Shown here: one piece after another, positions 12,209-26,906 of the stretch
Position numbering within the stretch: position 1 is the stretch's first letter
Layout of the letters: each line of letters starts with the position of its first letter
NCBI GenBank assembly: GCA_030490835.1
Contig: CM059977.1
Location: 20,503,335 to 20,567,334, forward strand
DNA: 64,000 nt
Source: Annona cherimola
Taxonomy: Eukaryota; Streptophyta; Magnoliopsida; Magnoliales; Annonaceae
Direction: 5' to 3'
Program-made: the position numbers and the translations under genes
The notes under the pieces: model-generated
What the model was told of the DNA's origin: nothing
The model's input: only the letters and a program-made list of their open reading frames with translations
Database searches by the model: none

Positions 12209-13477
12209 ATGGAGGTTAATACAAGTAGAATGATTAATTTGAATGGTTCAAATTATCATGTGTGGAAGGGAAAAATGGAAGACCTGCTATATGTCAAAGA
12301 TTTTTATTTGCCTGTGTTTGCGGAACAAAAACCCGTAGAAAAAACTGATGCTGAATGGACTTTACTTCATCGTCAAGTATGTGGGTATATCAGGCAGTGG
12401 GTGGATGATAATGTTTTAAACCATGTCAGTGAAGAAACAAATGCACGTTCTTTATGGGACAGGCTTGAACAGCTGTATGCTCGAAAAACCGGGAACAACA
12501 AGTTGTTTCTAATAAAGAAGTTGATGGGCTTGAAATACAGGGATGGAACTCCTTTATCAGATCACTTGAATGCTTACCAGGGAATTCTTAATCAGTTGGC
12601 CGGGATGAATATCAAGTTTGAAGATGAGGTGCAGGGGTTATGGCTTCTAGGCACATTGCCGGACTCGTGGGAGACATTTAGAATGTCAGTATCTAACTCA
12701 GCTCCAAATGGTGTAATCACTATGGATTTGGCTAAGAGTAGTGTTTTAAATGAAGAGATGAGAAGAAAGTCACAGGGTCCGTCACAGTCAGATGTCTTAG
12801 TCATGGAAAAGAGGGGGAGGAGCAAGAGTAAAGGTCCGATGAACAGAGACAGAAGCAAAAGCAAGTCAAACAGGTTTGCCAATGTTGAGTGTTATCACTG
12901 TGGTAAAAAGGGGCATATAAAGAAGTATTGTCGACAACTCAAAAGAGACTACAAAAATGAAAAAGGGACAGTAAAGGAAACTGATGATAGTAATGATGTT
13001 GATAGAGTTTCTGCCATCACAGATGACTTCCTTGTTGTGTATGATGATGATGTTGTCAACCTTGCATGCCATGACACCAGTTGGGTGATTGATAGCGGTG
13101 CCTCCATTCATGCTACATCACGAAGAGACTTCTTTACATCTTATACATCCGGAGACTTTGGGGATGTTAAGATGGGTAACAATGGTGTAGCTAAAGCTGT
13201 CGGCATGGGAGATGTGAGCTTGGAAACCAACAATGGTACGATGTTGCTTTTGAAAAATGTTAAACATATTCCTGATATTCGCTTGAATTTGATTTCAGCA
13301 GGTAAACTTGATGATGAGGGGTTTTGCAACACCTTCAATGATGGTCATTGGAAGCTTACTAAAGGTTCTATGATTGTGGCTAGAGGCAAGAAGTGCTCCT
13401 CATTGTACTTCATGCAGGCAAAGGTTTCTTCTTGTATTATCAATGCAATGGAGAATGAAAGTACAACAGAGCTATGA
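12209..13477 (+). CDS. Copia gag and protease (5' part of polyprotein)
   Basis: A 422-codon frame. Residues 1 to about 190 are a copia capsid-like Gag domain. A zinc knuckle, [14 protein letters not shown] (228-241), follows a basic Ser/Lys/Arg-rich stretch. The aspartic protease motif WVIDSGA sits at 292-298, active-site D295. The frame ends at a TGA at 13475-13477, inside the region that normally continues into the GAG-pre-integrase domain. The downstream pol frame is in the same phase. In the family Gag, protease and Pol are made as one polyprotein, so this is a truncated product. Confidence 0.9.
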   Translation: MEVNTSRMINLNGSNYHVWKGKMEDLLYVKDFYLPVFAEQKPVEKTDAEWTLLHRQVCGYIRQWVDDNVLNHVSEETNARSLWDRLEQLYARKTGNNKLFLIKKLMGLKYRDGTPLSDHLNAYQGILNQLAGMNIKFEDEVQGLWLLGTLPDSWETFRMSVSNSAPNGVITMDLAKSSVLNEEMRRKSQGPSQSDVLVMEKRGRSKSKGPMNRDRSKSKSNRFANVECYHCGKKGHIKKYCRQLKRDYKNEKGTVKETDDSNDVDRVSAITDDFLVVYDDDVVNLACHDTSWVIDSGASIHATSRRDFFTSYTSGDFGDVKMGNNGVAKAVGMGDVSLETNNGTMLLLKNVKHIPDIRLNLISAGKLDDEGFCNTFNDGHWKLTKGSMIVARGKKCSSLYFMQAKVSSCIINAMENESTTEL

Positions 13478-13495
13478 CATAAAAGACTATGTCAC

Positions 13496-16192
13496 ATGAG
13501 TGAGAAGGGTTTGATGGTTTTGGCAAAGAAAAATCTTCTTTCTGGATTGAAGAATACAGTATTGAAGAAATGTGCTCATTGCTTGGCAGGGAAGCAAAAC
13601 AGAGTTGCCTTTAAAACATCCCCTCCTTCAAGACAGCCGGGTATACTTGACTTAGTATATTCTGATGTTTGTGGTCCCATGAAAGTAAAAACACTTGGTG
13701 GTGCTCTCTATTTTGTGACTTTTATAGATGATCATTCAAGGAAGTTATGGGTCTATACCTTGAAGACAAAAGACCAAGTGTTAGATGTGTTTAAACAGTT
13801 TCAGACCTCAGTTGAGAGACAGACTGGGAAGAAGTTAAAGTGTATCAGAACTGATAATGGAGGTGAGTATTGTGGTCCTTTTGATGAATATTGCAAACAG
13901 CTGGGTATTAGGCATCAAAGGACACCTCCGAAGACTCCTCAGTTAAATGGGCTAGCTGAGAGGATGAACAGAACACTAGTTGAAAGGGTAAGATGTTTGC
14001 TTTCATATGCACAGTTGCCAGGATCTTTTTGGGGTGAGGCTTTGAGTACCGTTGTACATGTGTTAAATCTCACACCTTGTGTTCCTTTAAATTTTGATGT
14101 TCCAAACAGAGTTTGGTTGGGAAAAGATGTATCCTATAGTCACTTGCGTGTCTTTGGATGTAAGGCCTTTGTGCATATTCCCAAAGATGAGAGGTCTAAA
14201 CTTGATGTCAAGACAAGACAGTGTGTATTTATCGGCTATGGCCAAGATGATTTTGGTTACAGGTTTTATGATCCAGTACAGAAAAAGCTTGTAAGAAGCC
14301 GAGATGTTGTGTTTATGGAAGACCAAACCATACAAGATATTGAGAAAACAGTTAAAACAACTTCTCAATATTATGATAATTTAACAGACTTGGATCCAGT
14401 TCCTTTGACACATGTGCCAGTACAGGTTAGAGATGAAGTTCAAGATGACCAGGATGGTACAGTTGATGTTGATACTCATACACAGGTTGAGATTAATGAT
14501 GACATTGTTGAGCAGTCACCAGTACCAGAAGTTCCACCAGATGTTCCACTCAGGAGGTCTACTAGAGATCGTCATCCTTCTACACGATATTCTATTGATG
14601 AATATGTGTTACTGACTGACGGGGGAGAGCCCGAATGTTATGCAGAAGTCATGGAAGATGAACACAAGAAGGAGTGGGTTGAAGCCATGCAAGATGAGAT
14701 GAAGTCACTGCATGAAAATCATACATTTGAGTTGGTAAAGTTGCCTATGGGCAAAAGAGCTTTGAAGAACAAGTGGGTATACAGAGTGAAGCAAGAACAA
14801 GTTACCACACAACCTCGATACAAAGCTAGATTGGTCGTCAAGGGATTCAATCAAAAGAAAGGTATTGATTTTGATGAGATTTTTTCTCCAGTTGTTAAAA
14901 TGTCATCTATTCGTGTGGTTTTGGGTCTAGCAGCTAGTCTTGATTTGGAGATTGAACAAATGGATGTAAAGACTGCTTTTCTTCATGGTGAACTAGACAA
15001 GGAAATTTATATGGAGCAGCCAGAGGGTTTCGTGGTAAAAGGAAAAGAGGATTATGTGTGCAAGCTGAGGAAAAGCCTTTATGGTTTGAAGCAAGCACCA
15101 AGACAATGGTATAAGAAGTTTGAGTCAGTTATGGAGAAACATGGCTATCGAAAAACAACTTCTGATCATTGTGTCTTTGTGCAGAAATTCTCTGATGATG
15201 ATTTTATTATACTATTGCTTTATGTCGATGATATGTTGATTATTGGCAGAAATTCTTTGAGGATTGACAGGTTGAAGACGCAACTAAGTCAAATTTTTGC
15301 TATGAAGGATTTAGGGCCGGCAAAGCAAATTCTTGGCATAAGCATTCATCGTGAGAGGAATGCCAAGAAGTTATATCTGTCACAGGAGAACTACATTGAG
15401 AAGGTACTTCAGAGGTTCAACATGGACAAAGCTAAAGCGGTTAACTCTCCTCTTGCTACTCATTTTAAGCTAAACATTGAGCAGTGTCCCTCTACAGATG
15501 CAGAGAAGAAAGACATGGAAAGGGTTCCATATGCTTCAGCTGTGGGAAGTTTGATGTATGCAATGGTATGTACAAGACCAGACATAGCTTATGCAGTTGG
15601 TGTTGTTAGCCGGTTTTTGTCCAATCCTGGGAGAGAGCGTTGGAATGCAGTTAAGTGGATTATGAGATATCTACGAGGTACTTCCAGTTTGAGACTTTGT
15701 TTTGGCAATGAGAAACCATTACTAATTGGCTACACAGATGCAGATATGGCAGGAGATGTGGACACTCGAAAGTCTACATCTGGTTCCTTGATTACTTTTA
15801 CAGGGGGAGCTGTAGCTTGGCAATCAAGGCTACAGAAATGTGTTGCACTTTCTACAACCGAAGCAGAATTCATTGCAGCAACTGAAGCATGCAAAGAAAT
15901 GTTGTGGATGAAGAGGTTTTTATATGAACTTGGCTTCAAACAACAGAGATACATAGTATTTTGTGATAGTCAAAGTGCAATTCACCTTGGTAAGAATTCT
16001 TCCTTTCATGCAAGATCAAAGCATATTGATGTGAGGTATCATTGGATAAGAGAAGCTATTGATGACAAGTTATTTGAACTTGAGAAAATCCATACCGATT
16101 ATAATAGCTCTGATATGTTGACGAAGGCTCTACCAAGGGAGAAGCTTGAAGTTTGTCGTTCAATCATCGGGATGACGAATTCCTCCACATAG
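13496..16192 (+). CDS. Copia integrase, reverse transcriptase and RNase H (3' part)
   Basis: An 898-codon frame in the same phase as the gag-protease frame, separated from it by the TGA at 13475. Residues counted from the first ATG at 13496: integrase zinc-binding CAHC (26-29); integrase acidic residues D57, D120 (RTDNGGEY) and E155 (NGLAERMNRT); reverse transcriptase with MDVKTAFLHG and the catalytic YVDD (576-579); RNase H with YTDAD (D748), STTEAE (E789) and DSQSAI (D824). All expected motifs are present. The ATG used here is only the first after the stop and is unlikely to be a natural start. Confidence 0.9.
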   Translation: MSEKGLMVLAKKNLLSGLKNTVLKKCAHCLAGKQNRVAFKTSPPSRQPGILDLVYSDVCGPMKVKTLGGALYFVTFIDDHSRKLWVYTLKTKDQVLDVFKQFQTSVERQTGKKLKCIRTDNGGEYCGPFDEYCKQLGIRHQRTPPKTPQLNGLAERMNRTLVERVRCLLSYAQLPGSFWGEALSTVVHVLNLTPCVPLNFDVPNRVWLGKDVSYSHLRVFGCKAFVHIPKDERSKLDVKTRQCVFIGYGQDDFGYRFYDPVQKKLVRSRDVVFMEDQTIQDIEKTVKTTSQYYDNLTDLDPVPLTHVPVQVRDEVQDDQDGTVDVDTHTQVEINDDIVEQSPVPEVPPDVPLRRSTRDRHPSTRYSIDEYVLLTDGGEPECYAEVMEDEHKKEWVEAMQDEMKSLHENHTFELVKLPMGKRALKNKWVYRVKQEQVTTQPRYKARLVVKGFNQKKGIDFDEIFSPVVKMSSIRVVLGLAASLDLEIEQMDVKTAFLHGELDKEIYMEQPEGFVVKGKEDYVCKLRKSLYGLKQAPRQWYKKFESVMEKHGYRKTTSDHCVFVQKFSDDDFIILLLYVDDMLIIGRNSLRIDRLKTQLSQIFAMKDLGPAKQILGISIHRERNAKKLYLSQENYIEKVLQRFNMDKAKAVNSPLATHFKLNIEQCPSTDAEKKDMERVPYASAVGSLMYAMVCTRPDIAYAVGVVSRFLSNPGRERWNAVKWIMRYLRGTSSLRLCFGNEKPLLIGYTDADMAGDVDTRKSTSGSLITFTGGAVAWQSRLQKCVALSTTEAEFIAATEACKEMLWMKRFLYELGFKQQRYIVFCDSQSAIHLGKNSSFHARSKHIDVRYHWIREAIDDKLFELEKIHTDYNSSDMLTKALPREKLEVCRSIIGMTNSST

Positions 16193-16195
16193 TCG

Positions 16196-16207
16196 GAAAG
16201 GGGGAGA
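16196..16207 (+). other. Polypurine tract
   Basis: gaaagggggaga lies just before the 3' LTR, at the expected site for plus-strand priming. Confidence 0.85.
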
Positions 16208-16209
16208 TT

Positions 16210-16852
16210 TGTTGACTTTGGGTTTCCTCCCACGTGGAGATGGCCCACCCATTTGGCATCTTGCAATGATGCCTCACTTGCTCCCTTGTCTCATTCCTCT
16301 TGCTTTCGGCGCGGGAGGAGAAAAGGGGTGAGAGAGAGAGAGAAAAACGACGACGGCTCTTCTCCTCTCCCCAGCGAAATCCAGCGAAATCCATTTTTCG
16401 TCAGAGAGAGTTTTTTCTCTCCGTCTCGGTTTTTTCAGAGCAGCAGCAGCAGCTCCGACGCACGGAGGAGGATTTTATCCTCATATGCTCAAGGCTTCTA
16501 CGGCAGTTATCTCTTCCAGCCATTAAGAGAGAAAATTATGCCGTCATCTCAGATTTGGTGAGATCTACCCTTGATTAATTTCTGTATTGAAATCCATCAT
16601 TATTGTGATGATGAAATCCTCTAGTTTTGACTAGAGAAGACATTGTGTTGTAATCCCATTATTCTATAGTGGAAGATTTACCTGGACTGGGTCCCGTGGT
16701 TTTTCCCCTTTGGTAAAGAGGGGTTTTCCACGTAAAAATTGTGGTGTGTTTTTCCCGTGGTTTGATTGCTTATTATTTGCAATATTTATTGTCTGTGATT
16801 AATCATTCCTATTTAATCTACACAAGAAGGGGATAGGCTAAAATTCCCAACA
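16210..16852 (+). repeat. 3' LTR of the copia element
   Basis: 643 bp, matching the 5' LTR at 642 positions. The only difference I see is T at 16547 against G at 11855. Confidence 0.95.
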
Positions 16853-16857
16853 CTATC
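16853..16857 (+). repeat. Target site duplication CTATC, right
   Basis: Matches 11513-11517 exactly and marks the right border of the copia insertion. Confidence 0.9.
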
Positions 16858-17809
16858 TGCACGTCGTAATCAGAAGAACAAGATTTCAGAATTTTTTTTG
16901 TGCAACTTCATGCAATGGAAGCAAACTCAATTTGTTTGCATTAAACCCTTTGGAGATGACTTTTTGTGCTATCTTTGACATATTCTAGTGTTGCAGTCTT
17001 TCTCACTTTTATCTTCCAGTTGTGGATCAGAATTCTTCATTTCTAATCTTTGAAAATGCTGAAGATCCTCCACACGCACCAAAAAAGGAGCATGAATGCG
17101 TAAACTACCTTTGTATCCTGGGTTAGAACAAGAAATTGTTGATTGCTTGAGGATTCGATTTATTATGCGTGGTCTGTTTAATTGTGCTGAAGTATTTTAT
17201 TTATAGTTGCCATCTGGTGCCTTTTCTGCGGGAAACAAACTACCTCTCATGCTGCTGTAGGCAACCCCTCTTGTTGATGTCCCTTGAAATATCTTCGTTA
17301 AAATATCAGCTGCAAAAAAGGATTCACTCCATTTGGACCCTCTGCAGGTCAAACGAGCGGCACACATACAGCCATCTCATCGATGGTTGGAAGGACTTTA
17401 ATGCCTTTAGAATTTGTAAAGAATGCACCTTTACATCATTTTCAGAAGTCAAAAGTCCCCACAAGCAAATGAGAATATCTTAGGTTTACCCGGTGTAGCA
17501 CCCGCCGCAAGCGCTACGATGGGCTTGGAATGGTTTTCCTCGCCTTGGAAATTTGGATCGTGTTGGACGGGTTTTCAACGCCACCAAGACAGCAGCGTGG
17601 GCTTAGTTTTCCTGCATCCACATGGGGTAAAACATGTTAGGATTCACGGTTTTTAGATAAATTTGACATATAGGCGTTTTCTCGTGATTTCGGCAGCATA
17701 ACGGCTAAGACGGGGCTTTCCGTATACGGATCAAGTCACAAATCCGGCAGCATAACGGCAGCGTATTATGCTGGAATCCGTGGACCCGCATGTACCCGCC
17801 TTGCCGGGG
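16858..17809. other. Intergenic region with a GC-rich right half
   Basis: 16858-17480 is unremarkable. 17490-17809 is markedly GC-richer and contains ggcagcataacgg twice (about 17691 and 17744). It abuts the LTR-like block that follows and may belong to the same decayed element. No gene is recognised. Confidence 0.35.
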
Positions 17810-18665
17810 TGTTAACTTAAACACGCACGCAAAAATAAAGAAAAAACGGAGTCGCCACTGATCTTTAAAGGGAGATCAGCCCCCATTTAATGAAATAAGG
17901 CACTAGTCGTACAGAGTTCGGGTTCCGGCCTTCGGGTTGAAGCAAATATGGCAAAATCTGCCAACCCCGAGACAGTTTACACGACGTGAAAGGGGAAAAA
18001 TGAAAGATTTGAGAGAATGGGAGAGATGGAAAGGGAAACGTAGAAGAGAAGCTTGGAGCTCGTAGAGTGGAAAAACCGGGACGCCGGGATGTTGCTGTAG
18101 ACTCCCGTCCTCCCCTTTGGGATGCCTCTCAAAGTGTCTTGAGGAGGGGGGGTGCACCTCCTTTTATAGGTGTTGGAGTGGGCTTTGGGCCACTTGGGGT
18201 CATGGACTTGGTCCATGGGCTTGAGCTTGAGGTGGGATTATGGGTTTTGGGCCACTTGAAGGATTGGACTTGGTCCATAGGCTTGAGCTTGGTGAGCTAG
18301 AGCTTGGCTAAGCCCGTTGCTTCGAGTGAGCCGTTGTAGAGGCCCAAAGTTGTAGAGAAGCCTGCTTTTGAGGCTTTGTGGGCTGGATCTGGCGGGCTAG
18401 AGCTTGGCTAAGCCCGTTTGCTGTGTCTGGTGAGTTGATTTTGGTGGGCTGCATTGTGGAGCCCGTTGAGGTGGCCTGTAGGAGCTTCGCTCTTTGTGGG
18501 CCGGACCTAGTTTATTGAAAAAGCCTGCTTTGAGGCTTGGTGGAGTTTCGCTCCCGTGGGCTGAGTTCGGAAGGGCCCGCTTAGCTTGCTTAAACTTCCT
18601 TTTGCCTTGAATTTGCTTGGGCTTGGATCTTGTTTCACTTTGGGCCCAATGGTGGGATGTCAACA
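17810..18665 (-). mobile_element. Probable solo LTR or LTR fragment
   Basis: Read on the minus strand the block starts TGTTGACATCCC (18665) and ends GTTAACA (17810), giving LTR-like TG...CA ends. Near its 3' end is agtggcgactccg, a string I associate with plant LTR retroelements. The interior is built of imperfect repeats (for example agagcttggctaagcccgtt at about 18300 and 18400, and acttggtccat at about 18207 and 18269). No clean target duplication and no internal protein-coding part were found, so a solo LTR or partial copy is the likeliest reading. Confidence 0.5.
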
Positions 18666-18892
18666 CCCGGCTTTCAGTGGACAAAATTTACTAAAATTGC
18701 AAGTCCATAATATCCATTTATGATTTACAGAAACATTATGCAATTAATGTCCCTGGCAGAAATTGGGACAACGAACATATCAAACGGCAATAGAGATTAC
18801 AGAAGAAAATACAAGTACAGTATCCAGGTATATATGTATCACTCTTTTGCGTAGACCTCGCTAGACTCTGATGACTTTGCATTTATGTATAT

Positions 18893-22272
<3,380 letters not shown>

Positions 22273-22352
22273 TTTTCCTGAGCAATGAAGTAAAAATTGG
22301 GATTGGGGGAAAGAGATATATGGGACGACATGGTCTGGAACTTGGAAGGAGT

Positions 22353-22359
22353 CTTTATA
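22353..22359 (-). promoter_or_regulatory. TATA box of BAM3
   Basis: TATAAAG on the minus strand about 80 bp before the chosen start codon. It places transcription start near 22325 and a leader of about 50 nt. Confidence 0.6.
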
Positions 22360-22386
22360 GAAGAAGTGGGCGGGTATAGGATTCAA

Positions 22387-25300
22387 AAGCAGACAAATGG
22401 AGGTGGGGTCACTGAAAGTTAGAGAAGGGCGAAAAGGGTAATGAGTTAGATACCTTTTTTGAATTCATATGATTTTTAACGTGGCATCCAGATCTTTTTC
22501 AAACCTTCATAATTAACTGTCAATCTGCCATATGCTCTCTGCCTATCCTGATAAAAATTATTTTCACGCCCTTCATGTGATGATCCTCCCATATATACAT
22601 GCATATTTAATAGGTAGCATTTTTGGCACGTTAATTTTTCACCGTGATCATTAACTTTTCCTGAAGGTTGATATGTGCACGGCAGAACTTGTAGTTTTGT
22701 GATGTTTTAGGGGTCTTATATCTGAATATACACGTATATATAAGTCCCTGTGTGCTGAAATAATTGCAAACTCATAGTTGGTTTGAAGAGAAATTGAAGA
22801 AGAGTGAAACGATGCGACAGAACAAATGATAATGATTGTAAATTAAGAAGATAAAAATAAAACAACTAGACTGTTTGAAACGAAAAGACGGAGAATAATA
22901 ATTAAAAATATAGGTACCCATAGAAAAAAGTAGAGTTGTCAACAAATATGACTATAACATTAGGTTAGCTCTACCTAGATTGGTTAATGGCTATCATATT
23001 AATTTTTTATTATATATTTTCTGATTTTTTTTTAAAATGATGAAGAACAAAAAATCAAACAATAAAATTTCACATAATAATCGATCTACCTTTTTATTTA
23101 AAAAGATAAAAAAAATGGATTTTTTGGCCTACCACAATTTACTTAAATTATAGCTAACCGTGTAGGAAGTAGACGCCAACAAAAACTAAAAATAGATGGA
23201 GAAAAAAGTGAGAAAAGGGATGTTTACCTTATTCCATGTTATCAGGCAGCTGAGACTGTGACGGTGGCCTGCCTTGCTCCACAGGGCCGCACTACATATG
23301 AATTTTTTTTTTTTTTTTTTTGAATTGTAATACTACATATGAAATTCTTGAGCGGTCCAAAATGTTCCCCTGGGATGGAATCCTCCGGCATAAAAAAAAT
23401 TACGAGCAAAACGCAATATGGGATTTGCTACATATATATATTTTTGGTATTACTTTTACCCCACTAAAATATGATCTTGAATTAAGAAGAAATTTGGTCA
23501 TGTGGTCAATCGAGTTCCAGTCATGAAACAATATCCGTTGGGCAGCGCAACAATATTGGGATGAGCTGTAAAGTGTAAACACGCAAGTTGGTCCCATGGA
23601 CGCGCCTAAGTACCTTCTGCCTTGTTTCTTGCATGCCTCTCGTGTGGTGGCAGTTCACCCGCTGGGCCTTTTTAAGAAAAACTTCCAAATCAATCTCTCT
23701 CTCTCTCTCTTCCAGGTTTTATTTGAGGTAAGAAAACCTACCTTGCCTTCTGACGTCTAAAAACATAAAAACATTTTTTGTGGCTGCAATGCCTTCCATA
23801 TTCCTCTTTCTTTCTTTATATATCATATCATATCATATCATATCATTTCTGAGACAAAACCCACCTAGTATTGCCACATGCATCTTCCAAAATGGGAGGT
23901 TTCTTGCCCCTTAATGCTAGCTAGCTTGTTGCGTATTTTCAGCGTCTTATTATTGCCATATGCACTACTTGCCAACACGGGGATTCCTAGTCTCCTGTTG
24001 CAAAGGCACAATTCTAATTAATCATTGGTTATAATGAATAATGAAATTGGGTTTGGAAGATCAACGGATGAGGATGAAATTATTTTCGCCCCTTCTTCAT
24101 TTATCGGCTGCTTAGAAGTTTTTTTTTTTTTTTTTGTTTTAAAATGTGAAGGAATTGGAAACAATTTCCATTCCTTGGTATTAAAACATCGTAGAGGCTT
24201 TTTTTTTATGTAAAACGTAGAGGCTCTTTGATTTGGCTTAATTTACGTGCAAGTCGTTTCTTTTTTTTTTTTCTTTTTAAATTTAAGTCATTTGCAAATA
24301 CAAGTCATGTTTGAGCTGCTTATGATATAATCCCCATTTTAAGAAAATTACCATATAAAGTAGTTAAGCCCATAAGCCCCTGATGAGGTGTTTTTGCCTT
24401 ATCAAATGTTCATCTTCCAAAGATAGAAAAAAAAATTGTTCATCTTCCAATAATAACCTTATATGTATTTAAATATTTCTTATTATCTTATTTTTCTCCT
24501 ACTGCAAAGCATTCAAGCACATTCTTTCCACCTATAATTGTCAGAGAGGCTATATTTTCAGAAGTCTTGCTTTCATATCAGTGATCATACGGGTTATCCT
24601 TTGAAAGAAATAATCAGGGGAAAAAGACCACGAAATTTGAGAGTATTCTATTGCTTTTGCTAGTTATGTTATTTATTTTTATTTTTGACATGTTTGGATA
24701 AATTTATAATAATTTTGTCTAAAAATAAGCTTTCATAGCTTATAATTTTTTATGGTTAGAGTGTTAGTTGTGTTTTTTTATTTAATTATGTATTTAGTTA
24801 GTGATAAAACTTTTTTTTTGATATACTTATACAATATGTCGTCCAGATTTTTTTACAATGAAATACATGTCTACCCTCACACCATGGAGGGAACTATTTG
24901 CTTAAACCCCCACAACAAAGAGGAAATTATAAAATCCTCATTAAAGGAGAACTAAACTGTAAAAGTCTAAGTCATTATACATGCATTTGACAAGCATTGA
25001 AACCTAGACCTCCCGCATAGGGGTAATGATAGGGAGCAAAAAAATAATAATAATAAAAAAGATGAGTTAGTTATATGAGTAGTTGTATTGAAATGATTAA
25101 AAAATAAGCTAGTTGTATATGAAGATGTGAAGAAATGATTAAAAATATGAAAATTATGAATAGTATAAAGTTTTAGTTTGAAAATTTATATTGTTAAACA
25201 ACTACACTCTTATTTAGATATATGCAATGGAAAAGCAATTTTGTACGTATTTTTTGAATCGATTATTATAAACAATATTTTTTCATATTTATGTCTAGAA

Positions 25301-25814
25301 AATATTAACCTATTTACATCAAGATATTTTAATTTTATTCTTTTCTTTTTAATCATTTTGTTTCAATTAAAAATAAAATCTAGTGGGCAAAAAATCGAAA
25401 TACTCAAAATACATGCATAAAAATATTTGCCTTTTTAGTTAGAAATAAAAAAGCATTTCTTTAGAAATTTAGAAATTACTGACATGCAACGATATTTTAG
25501 GCTTTTTGACATTATCTTAATATTTAAGCTTGATCGACTATATCAAACATAATCTATTAATTTAAGTTATTTTATTTTAATTCTACCAAACATTCTCTGC
25601 TTTAAATTCAGCTTTTATCGAGATATAGCCAAATTAAACAGGCCCAGAGTCTCCAAAAAACGATGTGTTGTTGTACGGTGTATACAAATTGACAACTTAT
25701 TTTCGGGAGAATTAGATGTGAGATTGACATTTTAAATATAATTTTGTATGTTTAAACAACGATAATATTGGTCTATTTGTAAATTAAAAACATAAGAATT
25801 TCGTGATTATCCAA
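22387..25814. other. Intergenic region upstream of BAM3
   Basis: AT-rich with no recognisable gene. The first several hundred bases should include the BAM3 promoter. It also contains a (TC)n patch near 23695-23711, the pentanucleotide array listed separately, long T runs near 23300 and 24120, and an AT-rich MITE-like patch around 25050-25165. Confidence 0.5.
23820..23846 (+). repeat. (ATATC)5 microsatellite
   Basis: Five consecutive ATATC units upstream of BAM3. Confidence 0.85.
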
Positions 25815-25822
25815 CCAATAAC

Positions 25823-26516
25823 TAGGGGTGGGAATTGGGGCGGGTCGACCCGTGACCCGGCTTTGACCCGACCCGTTTTTGGCCGGGTAAAACCAACATA
25901 TTTTTAACCCGGTATAGGGATGAGTCAGAAATTTTGACCCGAATTCAAAAATAGGGTCGGGGTGGGTCGACCATGTACCGACCCGAAGAGTCAGACCCGT
26001 CCCGCATATACTAATTTATTAAAAATTATAAACATATATTTAAATATTATTATTATTTTCTTTCAAATTTCTCACTTTTTTGTAATCAACTCTATCAATA
26101 ATAGGAAAATTAATTTATTCAAAAAGCAATATAAGAATCAATAAAAAAATTTATACATATATAACCCTTATGTGTAATTGTATATTAACCTATTTTAATA
26201 AATGTATACTATATTTTCAAATGTTTTGTTTTCTTAATTATGTGTTTTTTAATAATTAGTGAAATATTGAAACATATAATATTTAAATTTAGTATAGATG
26301 TATACTTATGTTTGATAGGTATATAAATTCTGAAAATTATCTTATTTGACCCGTATTTTTTACCCGATCCACTATCTCGAAACCGGTCCGATACCGACCC
26401 GAATTTTGTCCCGAGACTTAGTAAAAAAAAATAAGGGTCAAACAAGATTTTTGAAACGTATGGTCAGGGTTGGACAAACCCTGACCCATCCCGACCCGTC
26501 TCGATTCCAACCCCTG
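25823..26516 (+). mobile_element. hAT-type non-autonomous DNA element
   Basis: 694 bp flanked by a perfect 8-bp duplication CCAATAAC (25815-25822 and 26517-26524). Terminal inverted repeats: TAGGGGTGGGAAT on the left, CAGGGGTTGGAAT as the reverse complement of the right. Both ends are GC-rich with many GACCCG/CGGGTC units; the middle is very AT-rich and non-coding. The 8-bp duplication and short CAGGG(G)-type ends are hallmarks of hAT elements. Confidence 0.8.
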
Positions 26517-26906
26517 CCAATAACGCCCTAAGAGCGCAAAGACACGTATTCTGTAATTTAAAAGTATGAGAATTAATATTTCTGTGATTTTTATGGGCAT
26601 GTCTGTCAGTCATATAATTTTCAGTAATATTAAGAATTAAAGTAACAAGATATTATGCTATATCAATTTATTTAAGTTATCCATTGTGATTTGCGATTAT
26701 TTTTAATAAAAAAATATTTTGTGCGGGCCACACGAATCCGTCCAAAAATATCGTGCGGCCCAGGCGTGTCCACGCGTCTCTTGAGGATAACTCCGGAGCC
26801 CGGGGACGCTGCCTGCTTTCCGCCAGCGTAGGTGCTCGTCGAACGGTTCTTCTAAAAGGTCGGGCCTGACGTGGCAAGTTCCGGCCCGCCGTAGAATTTT
26901 GAATTT

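Larger units (their letters stand above)
11518..16852 (+). mobile_element. Ty1/copia LTR retrotransposon, complete, Tork-like
   Basis: A 5335-bp element with two 643-bp LTRs (TGTT...AACA), perfect 5-bp target duplication CTATC, primer-binding site, polypurine tract, and a gag-protease-integrase-RT-RNase H frame in copia order. The LTRs differ at one position (G at 11855, T at 16547), so the insertion is recent. The gag and pol style resembles the Tork lineage (Tnt1-like), judged by eye. One in-frame TGA (13475-13477) splits the polyprotein, so this copy is probably not autonomous. It interrupts an otherwise featureless intergenic region between the kinase side and BAM3. Confidence 0.95.

Noticed and set aside
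13475..13495. Classical stop-codon readthrough signal in the copia element
   Set aside because: The bases after TGA do not match known leaky contexts, and I see no obvious stem-loop or pseudoknot directly downstream.
17810..18665. Perfect target duplication around the LTR-like block
   Set aside because: The flanks (ccggg and cccgg) look alike only as inverted copies, which is expected from the ends themselves. No direct repeat could be confirmed.
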